From an uncultured Collinsella sp. (lineage in GTDB: Bacteria; Actinomycetota; Coriobacteriia; Coriobacteriales; Coriobacteriaceae): DNA of 42,634 nt. Below the pieces are notes generated by a model. It searched no databases and had not been told where the DNA came from. It worked only from the letters and a program-made list of their open reading frames with translations. A program made the translations under genes and the position numbers. The stretch's first letter is position 1, and each line of letters starts with the position of its first letter. This document shows, one piece after another, positions 32,016-39,612 of the stretch. Location of the stretch: NCBI GenBank assembly GCA_958451615.1, contig CAUDQR010000020.1, forward strand, positions 1-42,634. The letters run 5' to 3'.

Positions 32016-32927
32016 ATGCCCGCCTGCCCGCTGGTCGATTGCCACACCCATACTTCGTTTTCGGACGGCCATGCCTCGTTCGAGGACAACGTCCGTGCCG
32101 CTGCTGCCGCCGGCTGCCGCGTCATGGTCTCGACCGACCACCTTACCCTGCCCGCCAGTGTGGATGCTAACTGCGAGGTGCAGGTCGTCGAGGGCGACTT
32201 GCCGGCACATCGTTTGGCCTTTGAGGACGCCCGCAAACTCGCCGCGCAGATTGCGCCGGAGCTCACCTTTATCTACGGTTTTGAATGCGATTGGTACGAG
32301 GGCTGCGAGCCCTTGGTAGAGCACTGGTCCCAGGGCGCCGTCGTACGTCTGGGCAGCGTGCACTGGATTGGCAACCCGGGCGATATTGCGGCAGGCGCCG
32401 CGGGCACGGCAGGGACAGAGGATGTCGCGCGCCCCGATACACCCGATTCCCTTTGCGGTTGGATCGACGACGATACCAACTTGCATGTTTGGGAAAACTT
32501 AGGCGTGCGCGGCGTGTGGGAGTGCTACGTCGACGACTGGTGCCGTGCTTGCGAAAGCTCACTCAACTTTGACGCGATGGCCCATCCCGACCTGGTCATG
32601 CGCTTTTCGAAGGACGGCTTTGCACCCGACTTTGACCCCGCGCCGTTTTGGGAGCAGATGGCCGAATGCGCCCACGATACGGGTCGCCGCGTTGAGGTCT
32701 CGACCGCCGCACCGCGCAAGGGGCTCGACGATTACTACCCCGCGACCGGGCTGTTGCGCCGCTTCGCCCATGCCGAGGTGCCCATCACCTTTGGCTCGGA
32801 CGCGCACCGCGCCTGCGACATCTGCTGGAACATCCGCGAGGCCCAGGCCCACGCCTACGACTGCGGCTACCGGGCCTTCGATATCCCCCACCCCACCGGC
32901 GAATGGGAATCCACGCCCCTCGCCTAA
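32016..32927 (+). CDS. PHP-domain phosphatase, probable histidinol-phosphatase
   Basis: The 303-residue PHP protein shows DCHTHTSFSDG (8-18), STDHLTL, YGFECDWYEG, GSVHWI, AHPDLVMRF, VEVSTAAPRKG and FGSDAHRA, the metal ligands of the PHP fold. HisK-type PHP enzymes remove phosphate from L-histidinol-phosphate. It is convergent with the his operon, in which HisB is only the dehydratase, so this is the best candidate for the missing phosphatase step. AAAGGAG precedes ATG 32016; the longer open frame starts inside the palindrome and is rejected. The specificity is inferred from context. Confidence 0.85.
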   Translation: MPACPLVDCHTHTSFSDGHASFEDNVRAAAAAGCRVMVSTDHLTLPASVDANCEVQVVEGDLPAHRLAFEDARKLAAQIAPELTFIYGFECDWYEGCEPLVEHWSQGAVVRLGSVHWIGNPGDIAAGAAGTAGTEDVARPDTPDSLCGWIDDDTNLHVWENLGVRGVWECYVDDWCRACESSLNFDAMAHPDLVMRFSKDGFAPDFDPAPFWEQMAECAHDTGRRVEVSTAAPRKGLDDYYPATGLLRRFAHAEVPITFGSDAHRACDICWNIREAQAHAYDCGYRAFDIPHPTGEWESTPLA

Positions 32928-32929
32928 CT

Positions 32930-32956
32930 AGTCGTTTAAGAACGTCCCCAATGACT
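32930..32956. repeat. Short 27-nt repeat family, copy C
   Basis: This differs from copy A (5594-5620) at one position (AGTCG for AGTCA). It fills the gap between the convergent PHP and hisE genes, and its last bases (CTAG) include the hisE stop. Confidence 0.75.
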
Positions 32957-33272
32957 AGTGGCGGCGGGCGTTGAGTTCGCCGGCCAGTTCGTCGAGGGTG
33001 ATGCCGTAGCGCTCGAGCGTCACGAGCAGGTGGTAGATCAGGTCGCCGGCCTCGTAGCGGATGTGATCGTGGTCGTTATCCTTGCAGGCCATGATCACCT
33101 CGCTCGCCTCCTCGGCAAGCTTCTTGAGAAGCTCGTCCTCGACGTCGGTCAGCAGACGCGCGGTATAGCTCTCCTGCGGCGATGCGTCGCGACGACTGTG
33201 AATCACCTCGGCCAGTCCCGTCAGCGTCTCACCGATGTTTCCCGGCTGCACGTTAGCTGTTCTGACTCCCAT
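32955..33272 (-). CDS. hisE: Phosphoribosyl-ATP pyrophosphatase
   Basis: HisE removes PPi from phosphoribosyl-ATP, step two of histidine synthesis. The 105-residue all-alpha protein contains SYTARLLTDVEDELLKKLAEEASEVIMACKD, with the E-E-x-x-E metal ligands, and YEAGDLIYHLLVTLERYGI. It is the last gene of the his operon. AGAGGAAATAACC precedes the ATG. HisI is separate here. Confidence 0.96.
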   Translation of the reverse strand: MGVRTANVQPGNIGETLTGLAEVIHSRRDASPQESYTARLLTDVEDELLKKLAEEASEVIMACKDNDHDHIRYEAGDLIYHLLVTLERYGITLDELAGELNARRH

Positions 33273-33287
33273 GGTTATTTCCTCTCG

Positions 33288-33515
33288 TTACTGCAGCGTA
33301 AAGTAGGTACCGGCCTCATCGAACCGAGGCTTTGCGCCCTTTTTCTCAAAGAACTCGACGATGACGGCATGGGCCTCATCGAGCCTTTCCTTCTCGGCCT
33401 CGAGCCAAAGCGACTGCGCCCCGCAGGCATCAGTCAGGTGCACGCGGCATGGCACGCCCGCGCGGAGGAGCTCGGTGTTGCATTCGGCGACCTCGAACGG
33501 CGTCACGACTTTCAT
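33288..33515 (-). CDS. Small RDAC-like protein within the his operon
   Basis: The 75-residue protein has [15 protein letters not shown] (about 25-39), which I recall as the hallmark of the 'RDAC family' of small proteins, and a C-terminal helix ([19 protein letters not shown]) then a beta strand ending YFTLQ. The predicted fold is compact alpha/beta. Its start overlaps the hisI stop by 4 nt and hisE follows after 15 nt, so it is co-transcribed and coupled with them. GGGGGAG precedes the ATG. A role in histidine metabolism is inferred from position only. Confidence 0.78.
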   Translation of the reverse strand: MKVVTPFEVAECNTELLRAGVPCRVHLTDACGAQSLWLEAEKERLDEAHAVIVEFFEKKGAKPRFDEAGTYFTLQ

Positions 33516-33853
33516 CGCACTCCCCCTTCCACGCGCTTAAAGAAGCAGGTACGGTTGCCGGTATGGCAGGCCGGGCCCGGTGAGTCCACCTTGACCAGCA
33601 GCGTATCGCTATCGCAGTCGGCCCAGAGCTCCTTGACCTCCTGCATGTTGCCACTCGTCGCGCCCTTGTTCCAGAGCTCCTGACGGCTGCGACTCCAAAA
33701 CCACGTGGTCCCGGTCTTGAGCGTCAGCCCCACCGATTCCTCGTTCATCCAAGCAACCATAAGCACCTCACCGGTGTCATGCTGCTGAACCACGCAAGGA
33801 ATCAGCCCGCGGGCGTCGTATTTAAGCTCGGTAGCATTTATTACCTCAGTCAT
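33512..33853 (-). CDS. hisI: Phosphoribosyl-AMP cyclohydrolase
   Basis: HisI opens the adenine ring of phosphoribosyl-AMP, step three. The 113-residue protein shows [39 protein letters not shown] and [12 protein letters not shown], with the conserved zinc/magnesium Cys and Asp residues. I chose ATG 33853 ([10 protein letters not shown]) with GGGAGA upstream; ATG 33856 is an equally close alternative. The longer open frame upstream reads through the structured repeat element and is not native sequence of the family. Confidence 0.95.
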   Translation of the reverse strand: MTEVINATELKYDARGLIPCVVQQHDTGEVLMVAWMNEESVGLTLKTGTTWFWSRSRQELWNKGATSGNMQEVKELWADCDSDTLLVKVDSPGPACHTGNRTCFFKRVEGGVR

Positions 33854-33895
33854 CATTTCTCCCAAGTAACAAACGAAATCCCACAGGTCGGCGAG

Positions 33896-33994
33896 GGTTG
33901 TCCAGGTGCCGCAGGTTGCCGCGAAAGAGGAGCGACGCGTACTTTGGTACGCGAGCGACGGTTTGAGCGGCAAGATGCGGTGCCTGGGCAAGCC
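33896..33994 (-). repeat. Structured palindromic element, copy 2 (between hisF and hisI)
   Basis: The arms 33896-33922 and 33967-33994 pair as in copy 1 (2950-3051), with several compensatory differences. The core keeps GAAAGAGGAGCG, the GCGTAC/GTACGC hairpin and GACGGTTTGAG. It begins 6 bp after the hisF stop (34001-34003). Similarity between copies continues outward for about 30 bp past the left arm. Confidence 0.75.
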
Positions 33995-34000
33995 GCAGCA

Positions 34001-34783
34001 CTAGAAGTCCAGCCTCACAGGGATGCCTTGGCTGGCCATATACTCCTTCACCTGGCGAATGCTGAAGGTTCCAAAGTGAAAGACGCTCGCCGCCAGCACG
34101 GCATCGGCCTCGCCCTCAATCACACCCTCGGCAAAATGCTCGAGCGTGCCCACGCCGCCGCTCGCGATGACGGGAATCGGCACTGCGCGCGCCACGGCAC
34201 GGGTGAGTGCCAGGTCGAAGCCAGCCTTGGTGCCGTCGCGATCCATACTGGTCAGCAGAATCTCGCCGGCGCCGCGACGAGCCGCCTCCTCGGCCCACGC
34301 CACCGCGTCGATACCCGTGGCGTTGCGGCCGCCCGCTGTGAAGACCTCCCACCTATCGGCGCCCGGTTCCCCGGGCAGCCCCACGCGCTTGGCATCGATC
34401 GCCACGACCACGGCCTGGCTGCCAAACGCCGCGGCGGCCTGGCTGATCAGCGACGGGTCGCGCACGGCCGCCGAGTTGAGCGACACCTTGTCGGCACCGG
34501 CTGCAACCATGGTGCGCATGCCCGGCAGGTCGCGAAAGCCGCCGCCCACGGTATAGGGAATGGCCAGCTCCTCGGCCGCATGCGCTGCCATCTCGATAGT
34601 CGTCGCACGGTTGTCGCTTGTGGCGGTAATGTCTAAAAACACGACCTCGTCCGCACCCTCGCGGTCGTAGGCACGCGCCAGCTCCACCGGATCGCCCGCA
34701 TCGCGCAGGCTCACAAAGTGGACGCCTTTGACCACACGGCCGTCCTTGACGTCTAGACAGGGAATTACGCGTTTGGTAAGCAT
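34001..34783 (-). CDS. hisF: Imidazole glycerol phosphate synthase, cyclase subunit
   Basis: HisF forms IGP and AICAR from PRFAR with ammonia from HisH. The 260-residue TIM barrel carries both catalytic aspartates: Asp11 in [17 protein letters not shown] and the central one in VVVAIDAKR. Phosphate-binding loops include GGGFRDL and [10 protein letters not shown]. The gene starts 3 nt after the hisA stop. Confidence 0.97.
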   Translation of the reverse strand: MLTKRVIPCLDVKDGRVVKGVHFVSLRDAGDPVELARAYDREGADEVVFLDITATSDNRATTIEMAAHAAEELAIPYTVGGGFRDLPGMRTMVAAGADKVSLNSAAVRDPSLISQAAAAFGSQAVVVAIDAKRVGLPGEPGADRWEVFTAGGRNATGIDAVAWAEEAARRGAGEILLTSMDRDGTKAGFDLALTRAVARAVPIPVIASGGVGTLEHFAEGVIEGEADAVLAASVFHFGTFSIRQVKEYMASQGIPVRLDF

Positions 34784-34786
34784 GGG

Positions 34787-35530
34787 CTACTCATCCCCTC
34801 GGGCGGCGGCCAGCGCCTGCGCCAGCGTAAAGTTGCCTTCGTAGAGTGCACGGCCGGTAATGGCGCCTTCAATCGCGCCCTCGCCCACCGCGGCCAGCGC
34901 GCGGATGTCGTCGAGCGTCGATATACCGCCCGAAGCCACGGCGGGAAAGCCCGCGACCTCGACCACATGGCGATACGTCGCCACGTCGATGCCCGTCTGC
35001 ATGCCGTCGCGCGCGATATCGGTATACACCAGATGCTTAAAGCCCAGCTCGGTGAGCTGCGCCACGGCGTCGTCGAGTGCCACGCCCGCGCCGTCACGCC
35101 AGCCGTTCACCTTGACCTGACCGTCGCGTGCGGCGATGTCTGCCACCAGCAACTCGCCAAAACCTTGGGCCGCCACCTCGGCAAAACCCGGCTCGGTCAC
35201 GAGCACCGTGCCTAGCGCAATGCGGCGAGCACCATAGCCGGCCAGCTCGTCGATGCGCGCGAGCGAACGGACGCCGCCGCCCACGTCCACGGACAGACCG
35301 TCGACGCCGCAGATGGCCTTAATCGCTGCCGAGTTGGCAGCGCACGCGTCCTCGTCCTCGCCAAAGGCAGCGGACAGGTCGACGACGTGCACCCAGCTCG
35401 CACCCTGCTCGGCAAACGAGCGGGCGACAGCCACGGGGTCGTCGGAATATACCTTGCAGCGGCTGCGGTCGCCGCGCTCCAGGCGCACGACCTTGCCGCC
35501 GATCAAATCGATTGCGGGAAACAGAATCAT
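34787..35530 (-). CDS. hisA: ProFAR isomerase
   Basis: HisA isomerises ProFAR to PRFAR. The 247-residue half-barrel-duplicated TIM barrel has LFPAIDLIGGKVVRLERGD with the catalytic Asp8, DVGGGVRS, VYTDIARDGMQTG with the second Asp, and SGGISTLDDI. Its start overlaps the hisH stop by 4 nt. I see no PriA-type feature that would settle whether it also serves as TrpF. Confidence 0.96.
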   Translation of the reverse strand: MILFPAIDLIGGKVVRLERGDRSRCKVYSDDPVAVARSFAEQGASWVHVVDLSAAFGEDEDACAANSAAIKAICGVDGLSVDVGGGVRSLARIDELAGYGARRIALGTVLVTEPGFAEVAAQGFGELLVADIAARDGQVKVNGWRDGAGVALDDAVAQLTELGFKHLVYTDIARDGMQTGIDVATYRHVVEVAGFPAVASGGISTLDDIRALAAVGEGAIEGAITGRALYEGNFTLAQALAAARGDE

Positions 35531-36228
35531 CGGCCGGCCCCCTCGACGATGCTCACAAAGTTCTTAAGAATGCGCTGACCCAGCGCAGAGGATTTCTCGG
35601 GATGGAACTGGCAGCCCCACACGTTGCCATGGCGCACGATGCACGGAAAGCTCCGCGTGTAATGCGTGCGCGCCAGCACATCGGCGGCATCGGCGTCGTC
35701 GGCCACCGCGTAGCTGTGGGTGAAGTACATGTTGGCACCCTCGGCAAAACCGGCAAGCAGTGGATCGGCCGCACCGGCGGGCGTCATGTGCACCTGGTCC
35801 CAGCCCACATGCGGGACCTTCAGACGGCTCGACTCCAGGCGCGTGCACGAGCCGCGCATGATGCCCAGGCCATCGACCCAGGGGCCGCCGACCTGCTCGG
35901 AGGCATCGTCGTCCACGTCCGCACCCTCGTCCGCCGGCACGCCCTCGTCGCCACGCTCAAAAAACAGCTGAAGGCCCAGGCAGATGCCGAGCAGCGGAGT
36001 TCCGGCGGCAACGGCGTCGAGCACCGCGTCCGCCTCGCCGCTCTCGCGCATAAAGGCAATCGCGTCGTAGAACGCACCCACACCCGGGATGACCAGACCG
36101 TCGGCGTTGCGGATCTGCTCCGGATCGTCCGACGTGCAGGCGGCAGCACCGGCGCGCGCGAGCCCGCGCACGACGCTCGACAAGTTGCCCTTGTGGTAGT
36201 CGACCACCACGATCTTCGGTTCGCCCAC
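35527..36228 (-). CDS. hisH: Imidazole glycerol phosphate synthase, glutaminase subunit
   Basis: HisH releases ammonia from glutamine and channels it to HisF. The 233-residue class I amidotransferase has VVVDYHKGNLSSV, PGVGAF, the nucleophile Cys in LLGICLGLQLFFE, and the His-Glu pair in CQFHPEKSS. I start at GTG 36228, preceded by GGGAGG. The ATG at 36318 would lie inside the inverted repeat and give non-native residues. A 25-residue acidic insert (GVPADEGADVDDDASEQ) follows the catalytic loop; it is common in actinobacteria-like forms but variable. Confidence 0.95.
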   Translation of the reverse strand: MGEPKIVVVDYHKGNLSSVVRGLARAGAAACTSDDPEQIRNADGLVIPGVGAFYDAIAFMRESGEADAVLDAVAAGTPLLGICLGLQLFFERGDEGVPADEGADVDDDASEQVGGPWVDGLGIMRGSCTRLESSRLKVPHVGWDQVHMTPAGAADPLLAGFAEGANMYFTHSYAVADDADAADVLARTHYTRSFPCIVRHGNVWGCQFHPEKSSALGQRILKNFVSIVEGAGR

Positions 36229-36252
36229 GCGACCCTCCCTTTTCCCATTCAA

Positions 36253-36367
36253 AACCTGCCAAAAAGGGACAGGTTTATTTTGGTCGGTTAAACGTTCATT
36301 CACCGTATGAGACAGCATTTCCGCAGATAAAACCTGCCAAAATAAACCTGTCCCTTTTTGGCAGGTT
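36253..36367. repeat. Large inverted repeat between hisB and hisH
   Basis: The arms 36253-36283 and 36337-36367 are perfectly complementary over 31 bp, with the core GGGACAGGTTTATTTTGG. The right arm reaches into the hisB stop codon (36366-36368). The loop is 53 bp and not coding. The arms also contain AACCTGCCAAAA twice at 36253 and 36330. It looks like an inserted palindrome that would interrupt or modulate read-through. Confidence 0.85.
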
Positions 36368-36953
36368 ACAGTGAGCCCTTGGTGCTGGGGATGCCCTGCA
36401 CGCGGGGATCGAGCTCGCAGGCGCGGCGCATCGTGCGGCCCACAGCCTTAAAGGCGGCCTCGATAATGTGATGTGAGTTGCCGCCTGCCAGCTCGCGCAC
36501 GTGCAGCGTGAGTTTGGCGTCGCGCGCGAAGGCATAGAAGAACTCGACGGCCAGCTCGGTATCAAAGCTGCCCACGCGCTCGGTCGGTATGGGCAGTTCG
36601 CAATAGGCCTGCCCGCGACCCGAAATATCCACGGCGGCCATCACGAGTGTCTCGTCCATGGCAATCGCCGCATCGGCAAAACGCGTAATGCCCGCCTTGT
36701 TACCCAGCGCCTGGCAGAACGCCTCGCCCAGCACAATGCCCGTGTCCTCGACGGTGTGGTGTGCGTCGACCTCCACATCGCCTACCGCATGCACCGTCAA
36801 ATCAAACAGGCCATGGCGGCCAAAGGCATTGAGCATGTGGTCGAAAAACGGCACGCCGGTCGAGATATCGCACGTACCGGTTCCATCCAAGTCGAGCTTG
36901 ACGACAATATCGGTCTCCCCCGTCTTACGGGTTACCTCGGCATAACGGCCCAT
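36366..36953 (-). CDS. hisB: Imidazoleglycerol-phosphate dehydratase (monofunctional)
   Basis: HisB dehydrates IGP to imidazole acetol phosphate. The 195-residue protein is the monofunctional form without a phosphatase domain. It has both metal-binding motifs, DAHHTVEDTGI and SHHIIEAAFKA, and FFDHMLNAFGRHG. Its ATG directly follows the hisC stop with AAGGAGGAG upstream. Its stop lies within the palindrome at 36253-36367. Confidence 0.97.
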   Translation of the reverse strand: MGRYAEVTRKTGETDIVVKLDLDGTGTCDISTGVPFFDHMLNAFGRHGLFDLTVHAVGDVEVDAHHTVEDTGIVLGEAFCQALGNKAGITRFADAAIAMDETLVMAAVDISGRGQAYCELPIPTERVGSFDTELAVEFFYAFARDAKLTLHVRELAGGNSHHIIEAAFKAVGRTMRRACELDPRVQGIPSTKGSL

Positions 36954-38069
36954 CTACATCTCCTCCTTCACCAGCGCGGCAAACGCAGCCAGCACCTCGT
37001 CGTTTTCCCGCGGCGTACCCACGGTAATGCGTAGGCAGTCCGCGAGCCCCGGCGCATAGCTAAAGTCGCGCACCAAAATCGAATACTCGTCGCGCAGACG
37101 CTCGCGCACGCGCGTGGCATGCGGCGTGCGCACGAGCACAAAGTTCGCCGCGCTCGGCCATGCCTCCACGGGCATGCCATCGGCAGCCATTGCGCGCAGG
37201 GCGCACAGCTCGCGCTCGCGCTCGGATGCGATCTGTGCCACCACGGGCGTGTAGGCATCACGGGCACGCACGCAGGCAAGTGCTGCCGCCTGGCTCAGCA
37301 CGTTAACTGAATAGATCTGGCGAATCGCCGCGAACACGTCGACGACCTCGGGTGCCGCAATCACATAGCCCAGACGCGTGCCGGCGGCGCCAAACGCCTT
37401 GGACAGCGTATGTAGAATCACCAGGTTGGGATGCTCGGCGATAAGGCCTTGCGCCGTGGTGGCCGCGCCAAACGAATCGTCGGCAAACTCCACGTAGGCC
37501 TCGTCAACCATTACCATGCCGGGGCACGCATCGCACAGCGCCGCGACAAAGTCGAGCGGTGCCACATCACCCGTGGGGTTGTTGGGCGAGGTCACGATTG
37601 CCAGGTTACACTCGGGTGCCGCCGCAAGCACGGCGGCCTGGTCGAGCTCAAAGGTCGCGGGGTCGCGCCACACGTCGCGCACCTCGGTCTGGCAGAGCGA
37701 CGCAAAGAACGCATACTCGCTAAAGCACGGCGGGCAGTTGAGCAGGGTCCGTCCCGCGCCGCCAAACGCCAACAGGTAGTTATAGAGCAGCTCGTCGCCG
37801 CCGTTGCCCACGCAGACATTCTCGCGCGCCACACCATGCCAAGCGGCAAGCTCGTCGCGCAGATCGTTGGACATGGGATCGGGATAGCGGTTGAGCGGCG
37901 TGGCAGCCAGGGCGGCGTCGACCGCCTCGCGCACGCCAGCCGGCACGGGATAGGTGTTCTCGTTGGCCGAAAGGTTGATGCGCGTGGGCGTAAAGTTGGG
38001 ATCGTAGGGCTCAATACCGGCCAGGTAAGGCTGGACGAGCTCCTTCATGCGAGGCGTGAGTTCGGCCAT
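36954..38069 (-). CDS. hisC: Histidinol-phosphate aminotransferase
   Basis: HisC transfers an amino group from glutamate to imidazole acetol phosphate. The 371-residue fold-type I PLP enzyme shows INLSANENTYPVP, VGNGGDELLYN, SPNNPTGDV, VDEAYVEF, and the PLP lysine in LSKAFGAAGTRLGY. It starts 1 nt after the hisD stop, in tight coupling. No anomaly. Confidence 0.96.
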   Translation of the reverse strand: MAELTPRMKELVQPYLAGIEPYDPNFTPTRINLSANENTYPVPAGVREAVDAALAATPLNRYPDPMSNDLRDELAAWHGVARENVCVGNGGDELLYNYLLAFGGAGRTLLNCPPCFSEYAFFASLCQTEVRDVWRDPATFELDQAAVLAAAPECNLAIVTSPNNPTGDVAPLDFVAALCDACPGMVMVDEAYVEFADDSFGAATTAQGLIAEHPNLVILHTLSKAFGAAGTRLGYVIAAPEVVDVFAAIRQIYSVNVLSQAAALACVRARDAYTPVVAQIASERERELCALRAMAADGMPVEAWPSAANFVLVRTPHATRVRERLRDEYSILVRDFSYAPGLADCLRITVGTPRENDEVLAAFAALVKEEM

Positions 38070-38070
38070 A

Positions 38071-39507
38071 TTAGGCCTCCCCGCCGGTTACGCCAGCGCC
38101 ATCTGCGCCTGCAGCCGCCAGGTCCACGCCCTCGGCAACCGTCGCCACGGCGTCGCCCGGCCAGGCAACCTTGGTCAGGTCGGCCGCGGCGAGCGACTCG
38201 GCGCTCACGGCATCCTCGCCCTGCTCCAACACGCGGCGACGCAGTGCGGCCGAAAGCGCGTGCGCCCACAGGCCCTCGGCCTCGGCCAGACGCTGCGTAG
38301 CGGGAGCGTCGGAGAGCAGGCCCTCGGGCGTATAGCATATAACGCTCGAGCGCTTAACGAACTCTTCGACCGAAAGCGGGTTGGAGAACATGGCCGTGCC
38401 GCCGGTCGGCAACGTGTGGTTGGGACCGGCAACGTAATCGCCGAGCGGCTCGGAGCTCCAAGCGCCCACAAAGATGGCGCCGGCGTTGCGAATGCCGCCG
38501 AGCAGGCCCATCGCATCCTTGCAGTGCAGCTCAAGGTGCTCGGGCGCCACGGTGTTCACGGCCTCGACAGCGGCCGCCATGTCGGCGGCCACCACGATGG
38601 CGCCTTCGTTATCGAGCGAAGCGCACGTAATCTCGGCACGCGGGGACTGCGCTACCAGAATGTCGATACCCGCCTCGACCTCACGCGCAAACTGCTCGTC
38701 GCAGGTCACCAGATAGCAGGCCGCCAGCGGATCGTGCTCGGCCTGAGCCATCAGGTCGGCCGCGACCACCATAGGCTTGGCCGTGGCATCGGCCAGCACG
38801 CAGACCTCGGAGGGACCGGCGACCATGTCGATACCCACGTCACCCGAGACAATCTGCTTGGCAGCGGCAACAAAGGCGTTGCCCGGGCCGGTGATTTTGT
38901 CGACGCGCGGAATGGTCTCGGTACCGTACGCCAGCGCGGCCACGGCCTGGGCGCCGCCCACCATATAGATTTCGTCCACGCCGCCGAGCTTGGCCGCCGC
39001 GAGCGTATAGGGGCTAATCAGACCATCTTTTTGCGGCGGGGTCACCATGACCACGCGCTCAACGCCGGCGACCTTGGCGGGAATGGCGTTCATAAGCACG
39101 GTGGAAGGGTACTGCGCGCGACCGCCCGGTACATAGATGCCGGCCGCCGCGAGCGGGGTCACCTTAACGCCGAGCATCGTGCCGTCCGGGCGCGTGGTAA
39201 ACCAGCTCTGCTCGACCTCGCGCTGGTGGAACTCGCGAATCTGGCGTGCAGCCTTTTCGAGCGCCGCGACAAAAGCGGGATCGAGGCCTTCGAGCGCGGC
39301 ATCGATCTGCTCTTGCGGCAGACGGAAGCTCTGCAGCTCAACGCCGTCAAAACGCTGACAGTAATCGCGCACCGCGGCATCGCCGTTGGCGCGCACGTTG
39401 GCCACAATATCGCGGGCGGCGTCGACGATGTTTTGCGGTAGCACGCCCTTGCGGTTGAGCTGGTTGGTAACGAGGCGCTCACCGGGAGCAAGCTTGATGG
39501 TCTTCAT
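38071..39507 (-). CDS. hisD: Histidinol dehydrogenase
   Basis: HisD oxidises L-histidinol to L-histidine in two NAD-dependent steps. The 478-residue protein has [60 protein letters not shown] and the zinc-site [14 protein letters not shown]. The C-terminus carries an Ala/Gly-rich extension of about 20 residues. Upstream lies a strong hairpin (39553-39585) in the gap after hisZG. Confidence 0.96.
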   Translation of the reverse strand: MKTIKLAPGERLVTNQLNRKGVLPQNIVDAARDIVANVRANGDAAVRDYCQRFDGVELQSFRLPQEQIDAALEGLDPAFVAALEKAARQIREFHQREVEQSWFTTRPDGTMLGVKVTPLAAAGIYVPGGRAQYPSTVLMNAIPAKVAGVERVVMVTPPQKDGLISPYTLAAAKLGGVDEIYMVGGAQAVAALAYGTETIPRVDKITGPGNAFVAAAKQIVSGDVGIDMVAGPSEVCVLADATAKPMVVAADLMAQAEHDPLAACYLVTCDEQFAREVEAGIDILVAQSPRAEITCASLDNEGAIVVAADMAAAVEAVNTVAPEHLELHCKDAMGLLGGIRNAGAIFVGAWSSEPLGDYVAGPNHTLPTGGTAMFSNPLSVEEFVKRSSVICYTPEGLLSDAPATQRLAEAEGLWAHALSAALRRRVLEQGEDAVSAESLAAADLTKVAWPGDAVATVAEGVDLAAAGADGAGVTGGEA

Positions 39508-39546
39508 TTCGGTATCCCCTATCGGTCGAGGTTGTGTTCGAAAAAC

Positions 39547-39585
39547 GAGCGCCCGGGCGGCGGCGCCAGTCGGCCCGCCGCCCGG
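39547..39585 (-). terminator. Intra-operonic terminator-like hairpin between hisZG and hisD
   Basis: CCGGGCGGCGG (39553-39563) pairs perfectly with 39575-39585 (11-nt loop). On the minus strand the stem is followed by GGCGCTCGTTTTTC, with a T5 run 7 nt later. In the 105-bp hisZG-hisD gap it could attenuate or stabilise distal his mRNA. Confidence 0.6.
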
Positions 39586-39612
39586 ACGTTGGGGCGCCCG
39601 TGCGTGCTCGCG

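Noticed and set aside
33854..33991. N-terminal extension of HisI through the repeat element
   Set aside because: The residues come from the palindromic element and similar text occurs after purH; the internal ATG has a ribosome site.
38047..39441. Plus-strand ORF opposite hisD
   Set aside because: Antisense shadow of hisD.
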